Positions 30,870 to 39,897 are shown, numbered from the stretch's first letter. The stretch is DNA of 40,441 nt from RGIG7213 sp045540335 (GCA_045540335.1 JAZQHC010000019.1:1-40441); one strand, 5' to 3'. The notes: generated by a model from the sequence alone, not told the origin. Numbers and translations: made by a program.

Positions 30870-31756
30870 TATTTTACGGGTTCAAGCCCCTCATCTGTTT
30901 CGATCAAAGGAATAAGGGTTGCCCTTTCATTCGGGCGCACGTTTGTATGGTGCAAAACAAGGCAAAGCTCGCCGTTGAATTTTTTGAATATCATACCGTG
31001 GCCGCCGTCGTTATCAAACAAAAATTTATGATCGTGATGCCACGGGCCCAAAATGCTGCCGCTTTCGCTTACGGCAACCGCTTGAACGTAAAAGCATCTT
31101 TCCGTAAAGCTTGACCAAAGCATCAGCAATTTACCGGATTTGTGTTTGAACAAAAACGGCCCGTCTGTAACGTAGTTACCGTTGTCGCTTTCCTCTTCTC
31201 CGCCTACAAGCGTAAACTTCCAATCAACCTCGCCTGCTTTAAACAGTGTAACAGGTTCGCTTATCGGGTGGGAAAGGTCTGAAGAAAGCTTTACAGCCTC
31301 CATCGTACCGTCTTTAACCTGTGTCCATTCGTGGCAGTAAACCGACCAGGGTGTGCCTTCCTCGTCAACGTAAAACGTAGCATCAAGGCAGTTCCAATCT
31401 TCGGGTGTAAGCGGTTCGGGCGTGATCGGCAAAAACGGCCCCTTTGGGCTATCTGCCTTCAAAATATGCGAAGCACGTCTGCGCGTTGCGCTTCTAAAGC
31501 TTGCAAACATATAATACGCACCGTTGTATTTATGCACTTCGGGTGCAAAAAAGTCCCAATTTGCCCAGAAATCGTCAGGGCGTGTGAAGCATTCGTACGG
31601 TTCACTCCATTCTTCAAGGTCGGTACTTGTATAAACGTCAAGCCCCGTACAAGGCTTCGGCACGCCGTTTACGCCTATTCTCGTGCCGTAAAGATAATAA
31701 ACGCCTTCTTCTGCAAGAATATACGGGTCGCGGATGTGGATATCGGATAATTTCAT
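30869..31756 (-). CDS. GH43-like glycoside hydrolase
   Basis: 295 residues without signal peptide, a five-bladed beta-propeller of the GH43 type (arabinanase, xylosidase or arabinofuranosidase). I-R-D-P-Y-I has the catalytic base Asp10, F-A-P-E-V-H marks blade two, and L-D-A-T-F-Y-V-D carries the pKa-modulating Asp. The general-acid position, normally Glu in an E-G-P or E-A-P motif, reads V-T-D-G-P-F-L-F, that is Asp for Glu. G-H-G-M-I-F near the C-terminus supplies the conserved His. Together with GH127 upstream it points to intracellular arabinose-glycan breakdown, but the exact substrate is not readable. It follows ddh by 12 bp on the same strand. Confidence 0.8.
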   Translation of the reverse strand: MKLSDIHIRDPYILAEEGVYYLYGTRIGVNGVPKPCTGLDVYTSTDLEEWSEPYECFTRPDDFWANWDFFAPEVHKYNGAYYMFASFRSATRRRASHILKADSPKGPFLPITPEPLTPEDWNCLDATFYVDEEGTPWSVYCHEWTQVKDGTMEAVKLSSDLSHPISEPVTLFKAGEVDWKFTLVGGEEESDNGNYVTDGPFLFKHKSGKLLMLWSSFTERCFYVQAVAVSESGSILGPWHHDHKFLFDNDGGHGMIFKKFNGELCLVLHHTNVRPNERATLIPLIETDEGLEPVK

Positions 31757-31768
31757 AACTTACTCCTT

Positions 31769-32752
31769 TTATAATAACGTTGCAATAAGCTCTTCATAAG
31801 GCTTGGGACTTAAATATGCAGGCGGTACGTCGAATACGGTTTTACAACCCACGTCTTGCTTTTGGCTGAATTTATAAACAGCCCTTGCAAATGCCGTAAT
31901 TACCGATGCGGTAAATTCCGGATTTGAATCAAGCTTTAAGCTGTATTCAATAATATGGCTGTTTTCACCGTTGAAGCCTGTTTTTCCGCTTCTTACAACG
32001 AAGCCGCCGTGTGGGATCGCGCTGTGTTTTTCGCGAAGCTCTTGCAAAGAAATAAAGTTTACGGTAGTATCGTAATCTGCAAAATAATTGGGCATTTCTT
32101 TAATTTCTTTTTCTATTTTCGCTTTGTCCGCGCCGTCCTGCACTACGACAAAGCATTCCCTCGTATGTTTTTGGCGCACGGAAAGCTCGGGCTCTGTTCC
32201 GCTTCTTACTGCCTGCAGCGCATCTTCAACGGGAACGGTATATTGCTTTGCATCTATTACACCTTCTATACGGCGTATAGCGTCTGAATGGCCCTGGCTT
32301 ACACCCTTGCCCCAGAAAGTATAATCCTTTCCGCAAGGAAGCACCGCACCGCCGTAAAGCCTGTTAACAGAAAACATACCCGGATCCCATCCGGCAGAGA
32401 TAAGCGCGGTTTTTTTGCCTTTTTGTGCCGAAGCATTTACGTTTTTGAAATGCTGCGGAATATTAGCGTGCGTATCGAAGCTGTCAACAACGTTAAAAAA
32501 TTCCGCAAGCTGAACGGTTTGAACGGGAAGATCCGTTGCGCTTCCGCCGCACAGTATCATAACGTCTATTTTATCCACGTAAGACATAACCTCTGACACG
32601 TGGCACACTTTAACGCCCGTAACGGTTTTAACGTCTTCAACGTTACGCCTTGTAAACACGGCAACAAGCTGCATATCCGAATTTTGAAGTACTGCACTTT
32701 CAATACCTCTACCCAAATTGCCGTATCCGTAAATTCCTATTTTTATTTTCAT
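31769..32752 (-). CDS. ddh: meso-diaminopimelate D-dehydrogenase
   Basis: 327 residues from ATG 32752; the GTG at 32764 overlaps its own GGAG and is rejected. NADPH-dependent reductive amination of tetrahydrodipicolinate to meso-DAP, a one-step route to lysine and peptidoglycan. Rossmann motif G-Y-G-N-L-G-R-G at the N-terminus, F-T-R-R for NADP phosphate, C-G-G-S-A-T-D-L-P, V-D-S-F-D-T-H and S-A-G-W-D-P-G-M-F are all typical of Ddh. It pairs in pathway terms with asd in this window, which makes the aspartate semialdehyde precursor. Confidence 0.95.
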   Translation of the reverse strand: MKIKIGIYGYGNLGRGIESAVLQNSDMQLVAVFTRRNVEDVKTVTGVKVCHVSEVMSYVDKIDVMILCGGSATDLPVQTVQLAEFFNVVDSFDTHANIPQHFKNVNASAQKGKKTALISAGWDPGMFSVNRLYGGAVLPCGKDYTFWGKGVSQGHSDAIRRIEGVIDAKQYTVPVEDALQAVRSGTEPELSVRQKHTRECFVVVQDGADKAKIEKEIKEMPNYFADYDTTVNFISLQELREKHSAIPHGGFVVRSGKTGFNGENSHIIEYSLKLDSNPEFTASVITAFARAVYKFSQKQDVGCKTVFDVPPAYLSPKPYEELIATLL

Positions 32753-32823
32753 TTTTAAAAACACTCCATGTAATCAGTTGGCTTATTATAACATAAAGAT
32801 AATTCTTTTTCAATACATTTAAT

Positions 32824-32870
32824 ACAAAAAAACTGCCCAAAGAAAGGTTTAAAGCTTTCCTTGGGCAGTA
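32824..32870 (-). terminator. Terminator of the asd-to-ispH/rpsA operon
   Basis: Minus-strand ACTGCCCAAGGAAAG pairs with CTTTCTTTGGGCAGT (one mismatch region), followed by T7. It lies 25 bp beyond the ispH/rpsA stop. Confidence 0.9.
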
Positions 32871-32894
32871 TTGTTTTAAATGCCGTACAAACGA

Positions 32895-34955
32895 TTATTC
32901 TGCGTCGTTTTGGCCTTCAATGGGTGCTTCGTCGGAATAAACGAGTGTTTCTGCTGCTGCTTCCTGTTCTTCTGCTACTACTTCTTCTTCGGGTTGGAGA
33001 AGCGCGCGGATAGAAAGGCTGATTCTGTGATTTTCTTCATCAATATCAGTGATCTTCGCTTCAACCTCTTGACCGATTTCAAGAACGTCTGCGGGCTTAT
33101 CTATCTTTTTATCTGCAATTTGAGAAATGTGGATAAGACCATCTGCGCCGGGAAGGATCTGTGCAAACGCACCGAAGGGCATGAAGCTTACGATCTTAAC
33201 GGTTGCAACATCGCCAACTGCGTATTGATTTGTAAACAATGTCCAAGGGTTGGATTCTTCCGTTTTGTAGCCCAAGGAAATGCGCTTTGTTTCAGCATTA
33301 AATTCTTTAACGAAAACTTCGATCTTCTGGCCTACTGCAACAACCTGTGCAGGGTTTTTGATTCTCTGCCAAGAAAGTTCTGATACATGAACCATACCGT
33401 CGATTCCGCAGCCGAGATCAACGAATGCACCGTAGGAAGTCAATGATTTGATCTCGCCAACATAGTGCTTGCCAACTTCAATAGAAGCCCAAAATTCCGC
33501 TTCTGCTTTCTTTCTTTCTTCGCGTGCAACAATGCGTGCGGAAGCCTTTGCACGGCGTCTTGTTTCGTCGATTTCAATAATCTTAACCTTTTCGCGTTTG
33601 CCGTTAAGTACAGTAAGATCGCCGTCGCGCGGAACGGTTGTGTGCGAAGCGGGAACGAATACCCTTACGCCTTCGATAGACATAATGATACCGCCCTTAA
33701 CAACCTCTACGTATCTTCCTTCAAGGATCTCGCCGCTTTCGTATGCAGCAACGATCGACGACCATTTATTTTTAGCATCGATCTTCTTTTTGGAAAGGGT
33801 TGCAACGCCGTCAACGTCGGATACCCTCAAAGCGATAGCTTCAACAGTATCGCCTACTTTGAAAACTTCTTCAAGGTTGATGCCGGGTTCGTCGGTAATA
33901 TCATCATAAGACAATATACCTGTAACTTTTGCGCCCAAATCGACATGTATCTCATTGTTGGATACTGATATAACAGTACCTGTTACGACATCTCCTGTAT
34001 TTAAAGTTTTAAAAGATTCCTCCAGTAATTCGGCAAAGTTTTCGCCGTTTTCAAATTTGAGTTCTTCGCTCATCTTTCTTCTTACCTCCTGTATTATGCT
34101 GTCCGGCGTGGAAGCACCGGCAGTAATTCCTATTTTTTTATATTTAGAAAAATCTATCTTATCAAGCTGGCAAACACGTTCTATCATAACCGTGTTTGCA
34201 CATTGGCAACGGGCAATATCAAAAAGCTTGTTCGTATTGGAGCTGTCTGCCCCGCCGATAACGACCATTAAATCCACCTTGGCGGATAATTCCATCGTTT
34301 CTTTCTGTCTATTTTCCGTAACACTGCATATTGTATCAAAAATTTTTGTATTAGTATATAGTAAATTGAGTTTTTTTTGTGACTTTTTCCACTCTGCCAT
34401 ATTTTGTGTTGTCTGCGAAACCAAAATTATCGGCGTAGAGTTATCCGAAAAATCTTCAAAAACCTGATTTATATCGTTTTCGTTAAGTACAACGCGAACA
34501 TTTCCGTTGGCGTAGCTTTCAATTCCCTTTACCTCGGGGTGCTTTTGATCCCCGAATATTATCGTTAAACCGTTGGGGGTTGAATTTTCGCTGACTATTT
34601 TATGTATTTTTTTAACGTACGGGCAAGTACAGTCAACCGCGCGGAAATGCGGATTCTGCTTTGAAAGCATTTCCAATTGATCCGATATTGATTTTACAAC
34701 GCCGTGCGTACGTATTATAACCACCGCGGGGGAATCTGCCGTTGCGTTTTGGGCAACTGCTTCGATATCGTCTTGCGTGATTATCTTTACGCCTTTTTTT
34801 TCCAACTCTTCGGTTACTATGGGGTTATGTATTATTTTTCCCAGTGTATATATGCGCGCTTTCTTTTCGGTATTTACGATATCGTAAACCGTTTTTACTG
34901 CACGCTCCACACCGAAGCAAAAGCCTGCGTATTTTGCAACGTCAACCGTTTTCAT
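32895..34955 (-). CDS. ispH-rpsA: Bifunctional IspH reductase / ribosomal protein S1 fusion
   Basis: 686 residues. The N-terminal part (1-285) is 4-hydroxy-3-methylbut-2-enyl diphosphate reductase, last step of the MEP isoprenoid pathway. Its [4Fe-4S] ligands are Cys13 (G-F-C-F-G-V), Cys111 (D-C-T-C-P-Y-V) and Cys210 (D-T-I-C-S-V-T), with substrate-binding His43 and His84. Residues about 310-655 contain four S1 RNA-binding repeats (for example G-D-V-V-T-G-T-V-I-S-V and V-G-K-H-Y-V-G-E-I-K-S-L-T-S-Y-G-A-F-V-D-L-G), ending in an acidic tail. This fusion is a known clostridial arrangement. The start overlaps the plsC stop by 4 bp (ATGA), and the cmk-plsC-ispH/rpsA order is conserved. Confidence 0.95.
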   Translation of the reverse strand: MKTVDVAKYAGFCFGVERAVKTVYDIVNTEKKARIYTLGKIIHNPIVTEELEKKGVKIITQDDIEAVAQNATADSPAVVIIRTHGVVKSISDQLEMLSKQNPHFRAVDCTCPYVKKIHKIVSENSTPNGLTIIFGDQKHPEVKGIESYANGNVRVVLNENDINQVFEDFSDNSTPIILVSQTTQNMAEWKKSQKKLNLLYTNTKIFDTICSVTENRQKETMELSAKVDLMVVIGGADSSNTNKLFDIARCQCANTVMIERVCQLDKIDFSKYKKIGITAGASTPDSIIQEVRRKMSEELKFENGENFAELLEESFKTLNTGDVVTGTVISVSNNEIHVDLGAKVTGILSYDDITDEPGINLEEVFKVGDTVEAIALRVSDVDGVATLSKKKIDAKNKWSSIVAAYESGEILEGRYVEVVKGGIIMSIEGVRVFVPASHTTVPRDGDLTVLNGKREKVKIIEIDETRRRAKASARIVAREERKKAEAEFWASIEVGKHYVGEIKSLTSYGAFVDLGCGIDGMVHVSELSWQRIKNPAQVVAVGQKIEVFVKEFNAETKRISLGYKTEESNPWTLFTNQYAVGDVATVKIVSFMPFGAFAQILPGADGLIHISQIADKKIDKPADVLEIGQEVEAKITDIDEENHRISLSIRALLQPEEEVVAEEQEAAAETLVYSDEAPIEGQNDAE

Positions 34956-35560
34956 TCATTTTCCCCATTCAAAGCGCATATTTTACCGAAAATGTGCTTA
35001 GACGCATTTTCGTATTCCCTTACCACATTTTCGCTTATTCCCATTTCCGAATACGGTATAGGCTTGCCGATTATAACCTTGGTTTTTCTGAAAATCCCTG
35101 TTTTATTGTTTTTCGTTTTCATATACACGGGAAGAACGCTGCATTCTGCGCGGCTTACTATCAAGCCTGCACCGCTTTTGACCTGCGTGCTTTCCGGTAA
35201 GACCTTAGGGCATCTTGTACCCTGCGGGAACATACCTACCAAGCGGCCTTCTTTAATAAGCTTAACGGTGATTTTAAGAGAAGTAACGTCTGTACCGCCC
35301 CTTGTGACGGGAAAAGCACCGAAAGCCCTTATTACAGAGCTTAATATCGGTATTTTAAACAATTCTGCCTTGCCCATAAAATTTATCGGCACGCGCAATG
35401 CCGCGGCAAGTATTATAGGATCTGCAAAAGAGGTATGGTTTGCACATATCAGCATTCCCTTATCCGTTGGGATATTTTCTACCCCTTCAACAGACTTTAT
35501 TGAAAATAAAAATCTAAATATAGGGCCCAGTACCTTTATGGCACCCGCATAGAAGCTCAT
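34952..35560 (-). CDS. plsC: 1-acyl-sn-glycerol-3-phosphate acyltransferase
   Basis: 202 residues. Acylates lysophosphatidic acid in phospholipid synthesis at the membrane. The H-x4-D catalytic motif is N-H-T-S-F-A-D (His42, Asp47). The second substrate motif reads F-P-Q-G-T-R, with Gln where many members have Glu. K-S-G-A-G and V-L-P-V-Y follow. An N-terminal hydrophobic stretch may associate with the membrane. It overlaps cmk upstream and ispH/rpsA downstream by 4 bp each, so the three genes are translationally coupled. Confidence 0.92.
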   Translation of the reverse strand: MSFYAGAIKVLGPIFRFLFSIKSVEGVENIPTDKGMLICANHTSFADPIILAAALRVPINFMGKAELFKIPILSSVIRAFGAFPVTRGGTDVTSLKITVKLIKEGRLVGMFPQGTRCPKVLPESTQVKSGAGLIVSRAECSVLPVYMKTKNNKTGIFRKTKVIIGKPIPYSEMGISENVVREYENASKHIFGKICALNGENE

Positions 35561-36228
35561 ACCGAAAACCTTTCCTTTGCAAGATCGATAATATAATTTA
35601 TACTTTCCTCTAAACCGTATTTGGTATTATCAAAAATTACAGCATCTTCGGCAGGTATTGCAGGTGCTATTGCCCTGCCCCTGTCGTTATCATCGCGCTT
35701 TTTCATAAGGTCGAGAACCTCTTCGTAGGTTACGCTTTGACCCTTTTCAAGAAGCTCTTTATACCTGCGATATGCCCTTGATTCGTCGTCTGCGGTTAAA
35801 AAAACCTTCAGCCCCGCATCGGGAAGGATAACCGTACCTATATCGCGCCCGTCCATAATAACGTTTTGTTTTTTTGCAATATCGCGCTGTGTATCAAGCA
35901 AAAAATCGCGCACTTCCTGTATTGCAGAAACACCGGAAGCGTACATAGAGGCTTCGTTTGAACGTATCAACCCGTCAACACATCTGCCGTTTAAATAGAT
36001 ATGCTGTATTCCGTTTTGAAACTCCAAGCCGATCTTTACGTTTGGCAAAGCGGCAATAACGCTTCGCTTATCAGCGTGGTTTATGCCGTTTTCAAGCATA
36101 TAAAGGCCAACTGTGCGATACATTGCGCCTGTATCCACGTGAACAAGGCCCAAAGCCTTTGCAACGCCCTTTGCAAGCGAACTTTTTCCCGCGCCTGATG
36201 GCCCGTCGATAGCAATATTTATGTGCAT
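35557..36228 (-). CDS. cmk: Cytidylate kinase
   Basis: 223 residues from ATG 36228, two bases behind the stop of the upstream flavoprotein gene. A GTG at 36246 inside that gene is less likely. It phosphorylates CMP and dCMP. P-loop GPSGAGKSS at residues 9-17, V-D-T-G-A-M-Y-R-T, M-D-G-R-D-I-G-T-V-I-L-P-D-A and S-R-A-x-R-R-Y are all present. Second half of the conserved cmk-plsC-ispH/rpsA cluster. Confidence 0.95.
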   Translation of the reverse strand: MHINIAIDGPSGAGKSSLAKGVAKALGLVHVDTGAMYRTVGLYMLENGINHADKRSVIAALPNVKIGLEFQNGIQHIYLNGRCVDGLIRSNEASMYASGVSAIQEVRDFLLDTQRDIAKKQNVIMDGRDIGTVILPDAGLKVFLTADDESRAYRRYKELLEKGQSVTYEEVLDLMKKRDDNDRGRAIAPAIPAEDAVIFDNTKYGLEESINYIIDLAKERFSV

Positions 36229-36229
36229 A

Positions 36230-37465
36230 TCATTCTTCACTTTCACTTATTATTGATTTTGCCGCCGCATACGCGGTAGAAAAAGCGATCTGCAAATTAA
36301 AGCCGCCCGTATAACCGTCGCAATCTATTACCTCGCCTGCAAAATACAAGCCCTTTACAAGCTTAGATTGCATTGTTTTTTGGTCTATCTCTTTAACGCA
36401 TACGCCGCCGCTGGTAATAATGGCGTCGTTTATATCCGAAAAGCCATTTACCGTAAGGGGGAATGATTTCAGTAAAGAAAGCAAACGCTTTCTTTCTTCT
36501 TTCGTGATCTCGTTTACTTTTTTATAAGGATCTATCATCGAAAGATCGATTATCGGCAATATCATTTTTTGCGGTAATAATGCGCCCAAGGAATTTGAAA
36601 AATTCTTGTTTTTGTTTTTTGAAAAATCCGATATAAGGCGCTTGTCAAGGGTCTGCTCGTCAAGGGCGGGCTTTAAGTCTATAAAAAGCTTGTATTTATC
36701 CTTTTTCATATCCTTAAGCATTGCAGACGCGCTTAATATAACGGGGCCGCTTACGCCGAAATGCGTAAACAGCATTTCTCCAAAATCGCGATATACCGTC
36801 TTGCCGTTTTCCGAATTTAAAAAGCGAACCTCTATATTTTTAAGCGACAGCCCCATCATTTGGGCGCAAACCTTTTCTTCGCACACAAGCGGAACAAGCG
36901 ATGGCTTCGGCGAAACTATCGTATGGCCGAATTCCTCTGCAAAGGCGTATCCGTCACCCGTAGAGCCGGTTGCCTTATAAGAAACGCCGCCCGTTGCTAT
37001 AACGACCTTGTCGTACTGCGCCGCGGTATTGTTACAATACACGAAAAATTTCCCATTTTCCTCTGTTATCCTTTGCACGCGCCCCGTTATAAGGCGCGCA
37101 CCGTAAAGGCGGCACTTTTTAACAAGGGCGTCTGCAATGTCGCTTGCCTTGTCCGACGTGGGAAACACGCGGTTTCCCCTTTCGGTTTTCAAGCTTACGC
37201 CGAGGCCTTCAAAATACGCCATCGTATCAGAGCAATCAAACAACGCATAAGACGAAAAAAGAAATTTTGGATTCGTAGGAACGTTTGCAAAAAAATCTGC
37301 ATTTGTGCAGTTATTCGTAACGTTGCATCTGCCTTTACCCGTTATACGCAATTTTTTACCGAAAAGCGCATTTTTATCGTAAATATCGGTTTTTATACCG
37401 TTTTCGGCGCATATACCGCCCAAAAAAAGGCCTGATGCGCCGCCGCCTATTACAGCAAGTTTCAT
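36230..37465 (-). CDS. HI0933/YhiN-family FAD-dependent oxidoreductase
   Basis: 411 residues. Dinucleotide-binding motif G-G-G-A-S-G at residues 7-12, then F-G-K-K-L-R-I-T-G-K-G-R-C-N-V-T-N (family hallmark), V-V-I-A-T-G-G-V-S-Y-K-A-T-G-S-T-G-D-G-Y and C-terminal G-E-V-I-D-C-D-G-Y-T-G-G-F-N-L-Q-I-A-F-S-T. In clostridia this flavoprotein commonly lies just upstream of cmk. The physiological reaction is not firmly established; BaiN, a bile-acid-linked member, has been described, but the position in a housekeeping operon speaks for a general role. It lies 18 bp behind the rpiR-type gene. Confidence 0.9.
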   Translation of the reverse strand: MKLAVIGGGASGLFLGGICAENGIKTDIYDKNALFGKKLRITGKGRCNVTNNCTNADFFANVPTNPKFLFSSYALFDCSDTMAYFEGLGVSLKTERGNRVFPTSDKASDIADALVKKCRLYGARLITGRVQRITEENGKFFVYCNNTAAQYDKVVIATGGVSYKATGSTGDGYAFAEEFGHTIVSPKPSLVPLVCEEKVCAQMMGLSLKNIEVRFLNSENGKTVYRDFGEMLFTHFGVSGPVILSASAMLKDMKKDKYKLFIDLKPALDEQTLDKRLISDFSKNKNKNFSNSLGALLPQKMILPIIDLSMIDPYKKVNEITKEERKRLLSLLKSFPLTVNGFSDINDAIITSGGVCVKEIDQKTMQSKLVKGLYFAGEVIDCDGYTGGFNLQIAFSTAYAAAKSIISESEE

Positions 37466-37483
37466 AATCAGTACTTTCGATAG

Positions 37484-38338
37484 TTATTTGCCCGATTTAT
37501 CGTAAACGTCGTACTTGTCCCAAACGTCTTCAAGCTCGTTGAAAACGCCCGTAAGCTCCGTTTGCTTTTTCATACCTATGGCAACCGTCATAGCGTTGAT
37601 AACGCTTAACGGTGCAACAAGCGAATCAGCAAACGACGCCATATCGCTTCTTGCGATAAGCACGCTGTCTGCTATATTGGCAATGGGTGCATCGGGCGAG
37701 TCTGTCAGGGCGATGGTTTTAGCCCCGCGTGACCTTGCAAATTCCATTGCGTTGATTATCCTTTTTGAATAGCGCGGAAAGCTGATGCCGATTATAACGT
37801 CATCAGGGCCTATTCTGAAAAGCTGTTCGAAAATTTCCGAACGGCTTTGTGTGCTTACAAGCTTAACATCGTCGAACATCATTGTAAAATAGAAGTTCAT
37901 AAACTGTGCCAGCGAAGCAGAAGAGCGCACGCCCATGATAAATATTTTTCTTGAAGTAATTACCGTATCAACGGCTTTGTTAAAATCGTCTTTATTTATA
38001 CAATCAAGCGTTATTTTAAGCTTTTCGATATCAAGATTGACTACCTTATCAAGAACATCGTCGCCTATTCTGTCGTTGGCGATCTCTATCCTTTGCAGGG
38101 TGGTAAGGCGTGTGCGGATAAGTTCCCTCAAGGATTTTTGAAGCTCCGGATAACCGTCGAACCCAAGCTCGATAGCGAAACGTACTACCGTAGATTCTGA
38201 AACGTTTACCTCTGTTCCAAGGCGCAACGCCGTCATATAAGCGGCTTTATCGTAATGCTCCAGCATATAGCGTGCAATAGCCCTTTGCCCTTTGGAAAAG
38301 CTATCCATCGAGGTTTCTATCTTTCGTAAAATATCCAT
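37484..38338 (-). CDS. RpiR-family transcriptional regulator with SIS domain
   Basis: 284 residues from ATG 38338 (AGGT spaced 4 bases; longer frame to 38392 overlaps asd and lacks a site). N-terminal HTH_6 domain (about 1-77) with F-S-K-G-Q-R-A-I-A-R-Y-M-L and V-S-E-S-T-V-V-R-F-A-I-E-L-G-F-D-G-Y-P-E-L-Q. C-terminal SIS domain (about 120-260) with I-F-I-M-G-V-R-S-S-A-S-L-A and V-I-I-G-I-S-F-P-R-Y-S, which normally binds a phosphosugar. It lies 16 bp behind asd inside an operon of essential genes and without any sugar gene in it, which is an unusual setting. Confidence 0.9.
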   Translation of the reverse strand: MDILRKIETSMDSFSKGQRAIARYMLEHYDKAAYMTALRLGTEVNVSESTVVRFAIELGFDGYPELQKSLRELIRTRLTTLQRIEIANDRIGDDVLDKVVNLDIEKLKITLDCINKDDFNKAVDTVITSRKIFIMGVRSSASLAQFMNFYFTMMFDDVKLVSTQSRSEIFEQLFRIGPDDVIIGISFPRYSKRIINAMEFARSRGAKTIALTDSPDAPIANIADSVLIARSDMASFADSLVAPLSVINAMTVAIGMKKQTELTGVFNELEDVWDKYDVYDKSGK

Positions 38339-38354
38339 ACTTACCTGCCCGATA

Positions 38355-39431
38355 TCAGTAAATGAAGCCTTCTGATGCAAGCAGCTCTGCAATAAGAACA
38401 GCGCCGCCTGCCGCGCCCCTTAACGTATTATGGGAAAGACCCACAAACTTATAATCATATACTGTATCCTCGCGCAATCTGCCCGCCGTGATACCCATAC
38501 CGCCGTAAATATCCCTGTCCATCTTGGTTTGGGGGCGGTTATCTTCTTCGAAATACGTGATAAACTGTTCAGGCGCAGAGGGCAACTTAAGCGCTTGCGG
38601 CTTACCTGAATATTCTTTCCACGCTTGAAGGATCTCTTCTTTCGTAGGCTTCTTTTCAAAGCTGATAAATACGGCTGCCATATGGCCGTCTGAAACAGGT
38701 ACCCTTATACATTGCGTTGTGATAACGGGCGATGATGCGGGAACGATCTTACCGTCTTCAACCTTGCCCCATACGCGCAAGGGTTCTTTTTCGCTTTTTT
38801 CTTCTTCGCCACCGATATAAGGAATAACGTTATCAACCATTTCGGGCCACTGTGCAAACGTTTTGCCCGCACCTGATATAGCCTGATACGTTGTAGCAAC
38901 TACCGTTGTGGGCTTGAATTTCAAAAGCGGTGTTATAAGCGGCACGTAAGACTGTATAGAGCAGTTAGGTTTAACTGCAATGAAGCCTTTTTTCGTACCG
39001 AGGCGCGCCTTTTGGTATTGAATAACCTCCATATGGCTATCGTTGATCTCGGGGATCATCATAGGCACGTCTTCCGTCCAACGGTTTGCAGAGTTGTTGG
39101 AAACAACAACTACTTCTGCCTTTGCATACGCTTCTTCCAGCGCCTTTATTTCGTCTTTCTTCATGTCAACCGCGCAGAAAACGAAATCTACCATAGCGGC
39201 AACCTTTTCTACCTCTGCTGCGTCATACACTACCATTTTTTTGGCATATTCGGGAATATCGCCGCCCAATTTCCATCTGCCTTCTACGGCTTTTTCATAA
39301 GGAACGCCCGCGCTTCTCGCACTTGCGGCAAGCGCACATACTTCAAACATGGGGTGGCCGTCTAACAGCTTGATAAACCTTTGACCAACCATACCCGTAG
39401 CGCCGATAATACCGGCCCTGATCTTACTCAT
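38355..39431 (-). CDS. asd: Aspartate-semialdehyde dehydrogenase (archaeal/fungal type)
   Basis: 358 residues from ATG 39431; an in-frame ATG at 39512 lies in the leader without a ribosome binding site. NADPH-dependent reduction of aspartyl phosphate, the branch point to lysine/DAP, threonine and methionine. G-A-T-G-M-V-G at residues 10-16 binds NADP; the catalytic Cys157 is in K-P-N-C-S-I-Q; the acyl-binding H is in S-D-G-H-M-A-A-V. The length and A-I-S-G-A-G-K and G-E-E-E-K-S-E motifs place it with the archaeal-type branch. First gene of a long operon and the one nearest its consensus promoter. Confidence 0.93.
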   Translation of the reverse strand: MSKIRAGIIGATGMVGQRFIKLLDGHPMFEVCALAASARSAGVPYEKAVEGRWKLGGDIPEYAKKMVVYDAAEVEKVAAMVDFVFCAVDMKKDEIKALEEAYAKAEVVVVSNNSANRWTEDVPMMIPEINDSHMEVIQYQKARLGTKKGFIAVKPNCSIQSYVPLITPLLKFKPTTVVATTYQAISGAGKTFAQWPEMVDNVIPYIGGEEEKSEKEPLRVWGKVEDGKIVPASSPVITTQCIRVPVSDGHMAAVFISFEKKPTKEEILQAWKEYSGKPQALKLPSAPEQFITYFEEDNRPQTKMDRDIYGGMGITAGRLREDTVYDYKFVGLSHNTLRGAAGGAVLIAELLASEGFIY

Positions 39432-39535
39432 ACAAAATACCTTTCCGCAAGGCAGGCATAAAAAACCTGCGTTTTTTAACTTTGAAAGATAAACACTTTC
39501 AAACTTGCACATAATAATATATAAATTTCACAATT
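39431..39535 (-). promoter_or_regulatory. asd leader with two hairpins
   Basis: In the untranslated region TTTGAAAG/CTTTCAAA (39496-39503 with 39481-39488, loop 7 nt) is followed by GCAGG/CCTGC (39466-39470 with 39452-39456). The second stem ends just before the ribosome binding site GGAAAGG. It is too short for a lysine riboswitch. Confidence 0.4.
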
Positions 39536-39541
39536 AGAAGT

Positions 39542-39570
39542 ATTATACCAACCAACTATTATTTTGTCAA
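39542..39570 (-). promoter_or_regulatory. Consensus promoter of the asd operon
   Basis: Minus-strand TTGACA (39570-39565), 17 bases, TATAAT (39547-39542): perfect match. The next visible terminator on this strand is at 32824-32870. Confidence 0.9.
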
Positions 39571-39897
39571 TACATTTATATATAACATTTTATTAAAATT
39601 GAAATTTCCTACTTAAAAATATTTTATAATTTGCAGCTTCAAAGTATATTATATGCCAAAAACGCAAGCAAGGTGAAATGCAAATTTCAAAAATCGGCAG
39701 TTTTCAAATACTGTTTTTTTATTTTTAAACCGAGAAGCAAATGATTTTTTATTGCAAAAACAAAAATTCCCACACGCTAAAACATTTGTGGGAATTTTAC
39801 TGAATTTAAAAATACAACACCCGAAAGCGTGATGTTCTTATCGGAGAAATTATAAATTGGTTTGTTTATATTTGCTCCGCCGTAAAGAAATAATTAA
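39571..39897. other. Gene-free A/T-rich stretch with a strong hairpin
   Basis: No supported gene. It contains a perfect 12-bp inverted repeat AAAATTCCCACA 39763-39774 with 39787-39798 (12-nt loop) that can act as a terminator in either direction, although no gene ends next to it. This suggests a gene was lost here. Confidence 0.5.

Noticed and set aside
39790..39890. Coding-like frame of about 38 codons on the minus strand (contains N-F-S-D-K-N-I-T-L-S-G)
   Set aside because: No start codon with ribosome binding site, ends inside the 12-bp hairpin and too short to separate from chance. It may be the tail of a lost gene.
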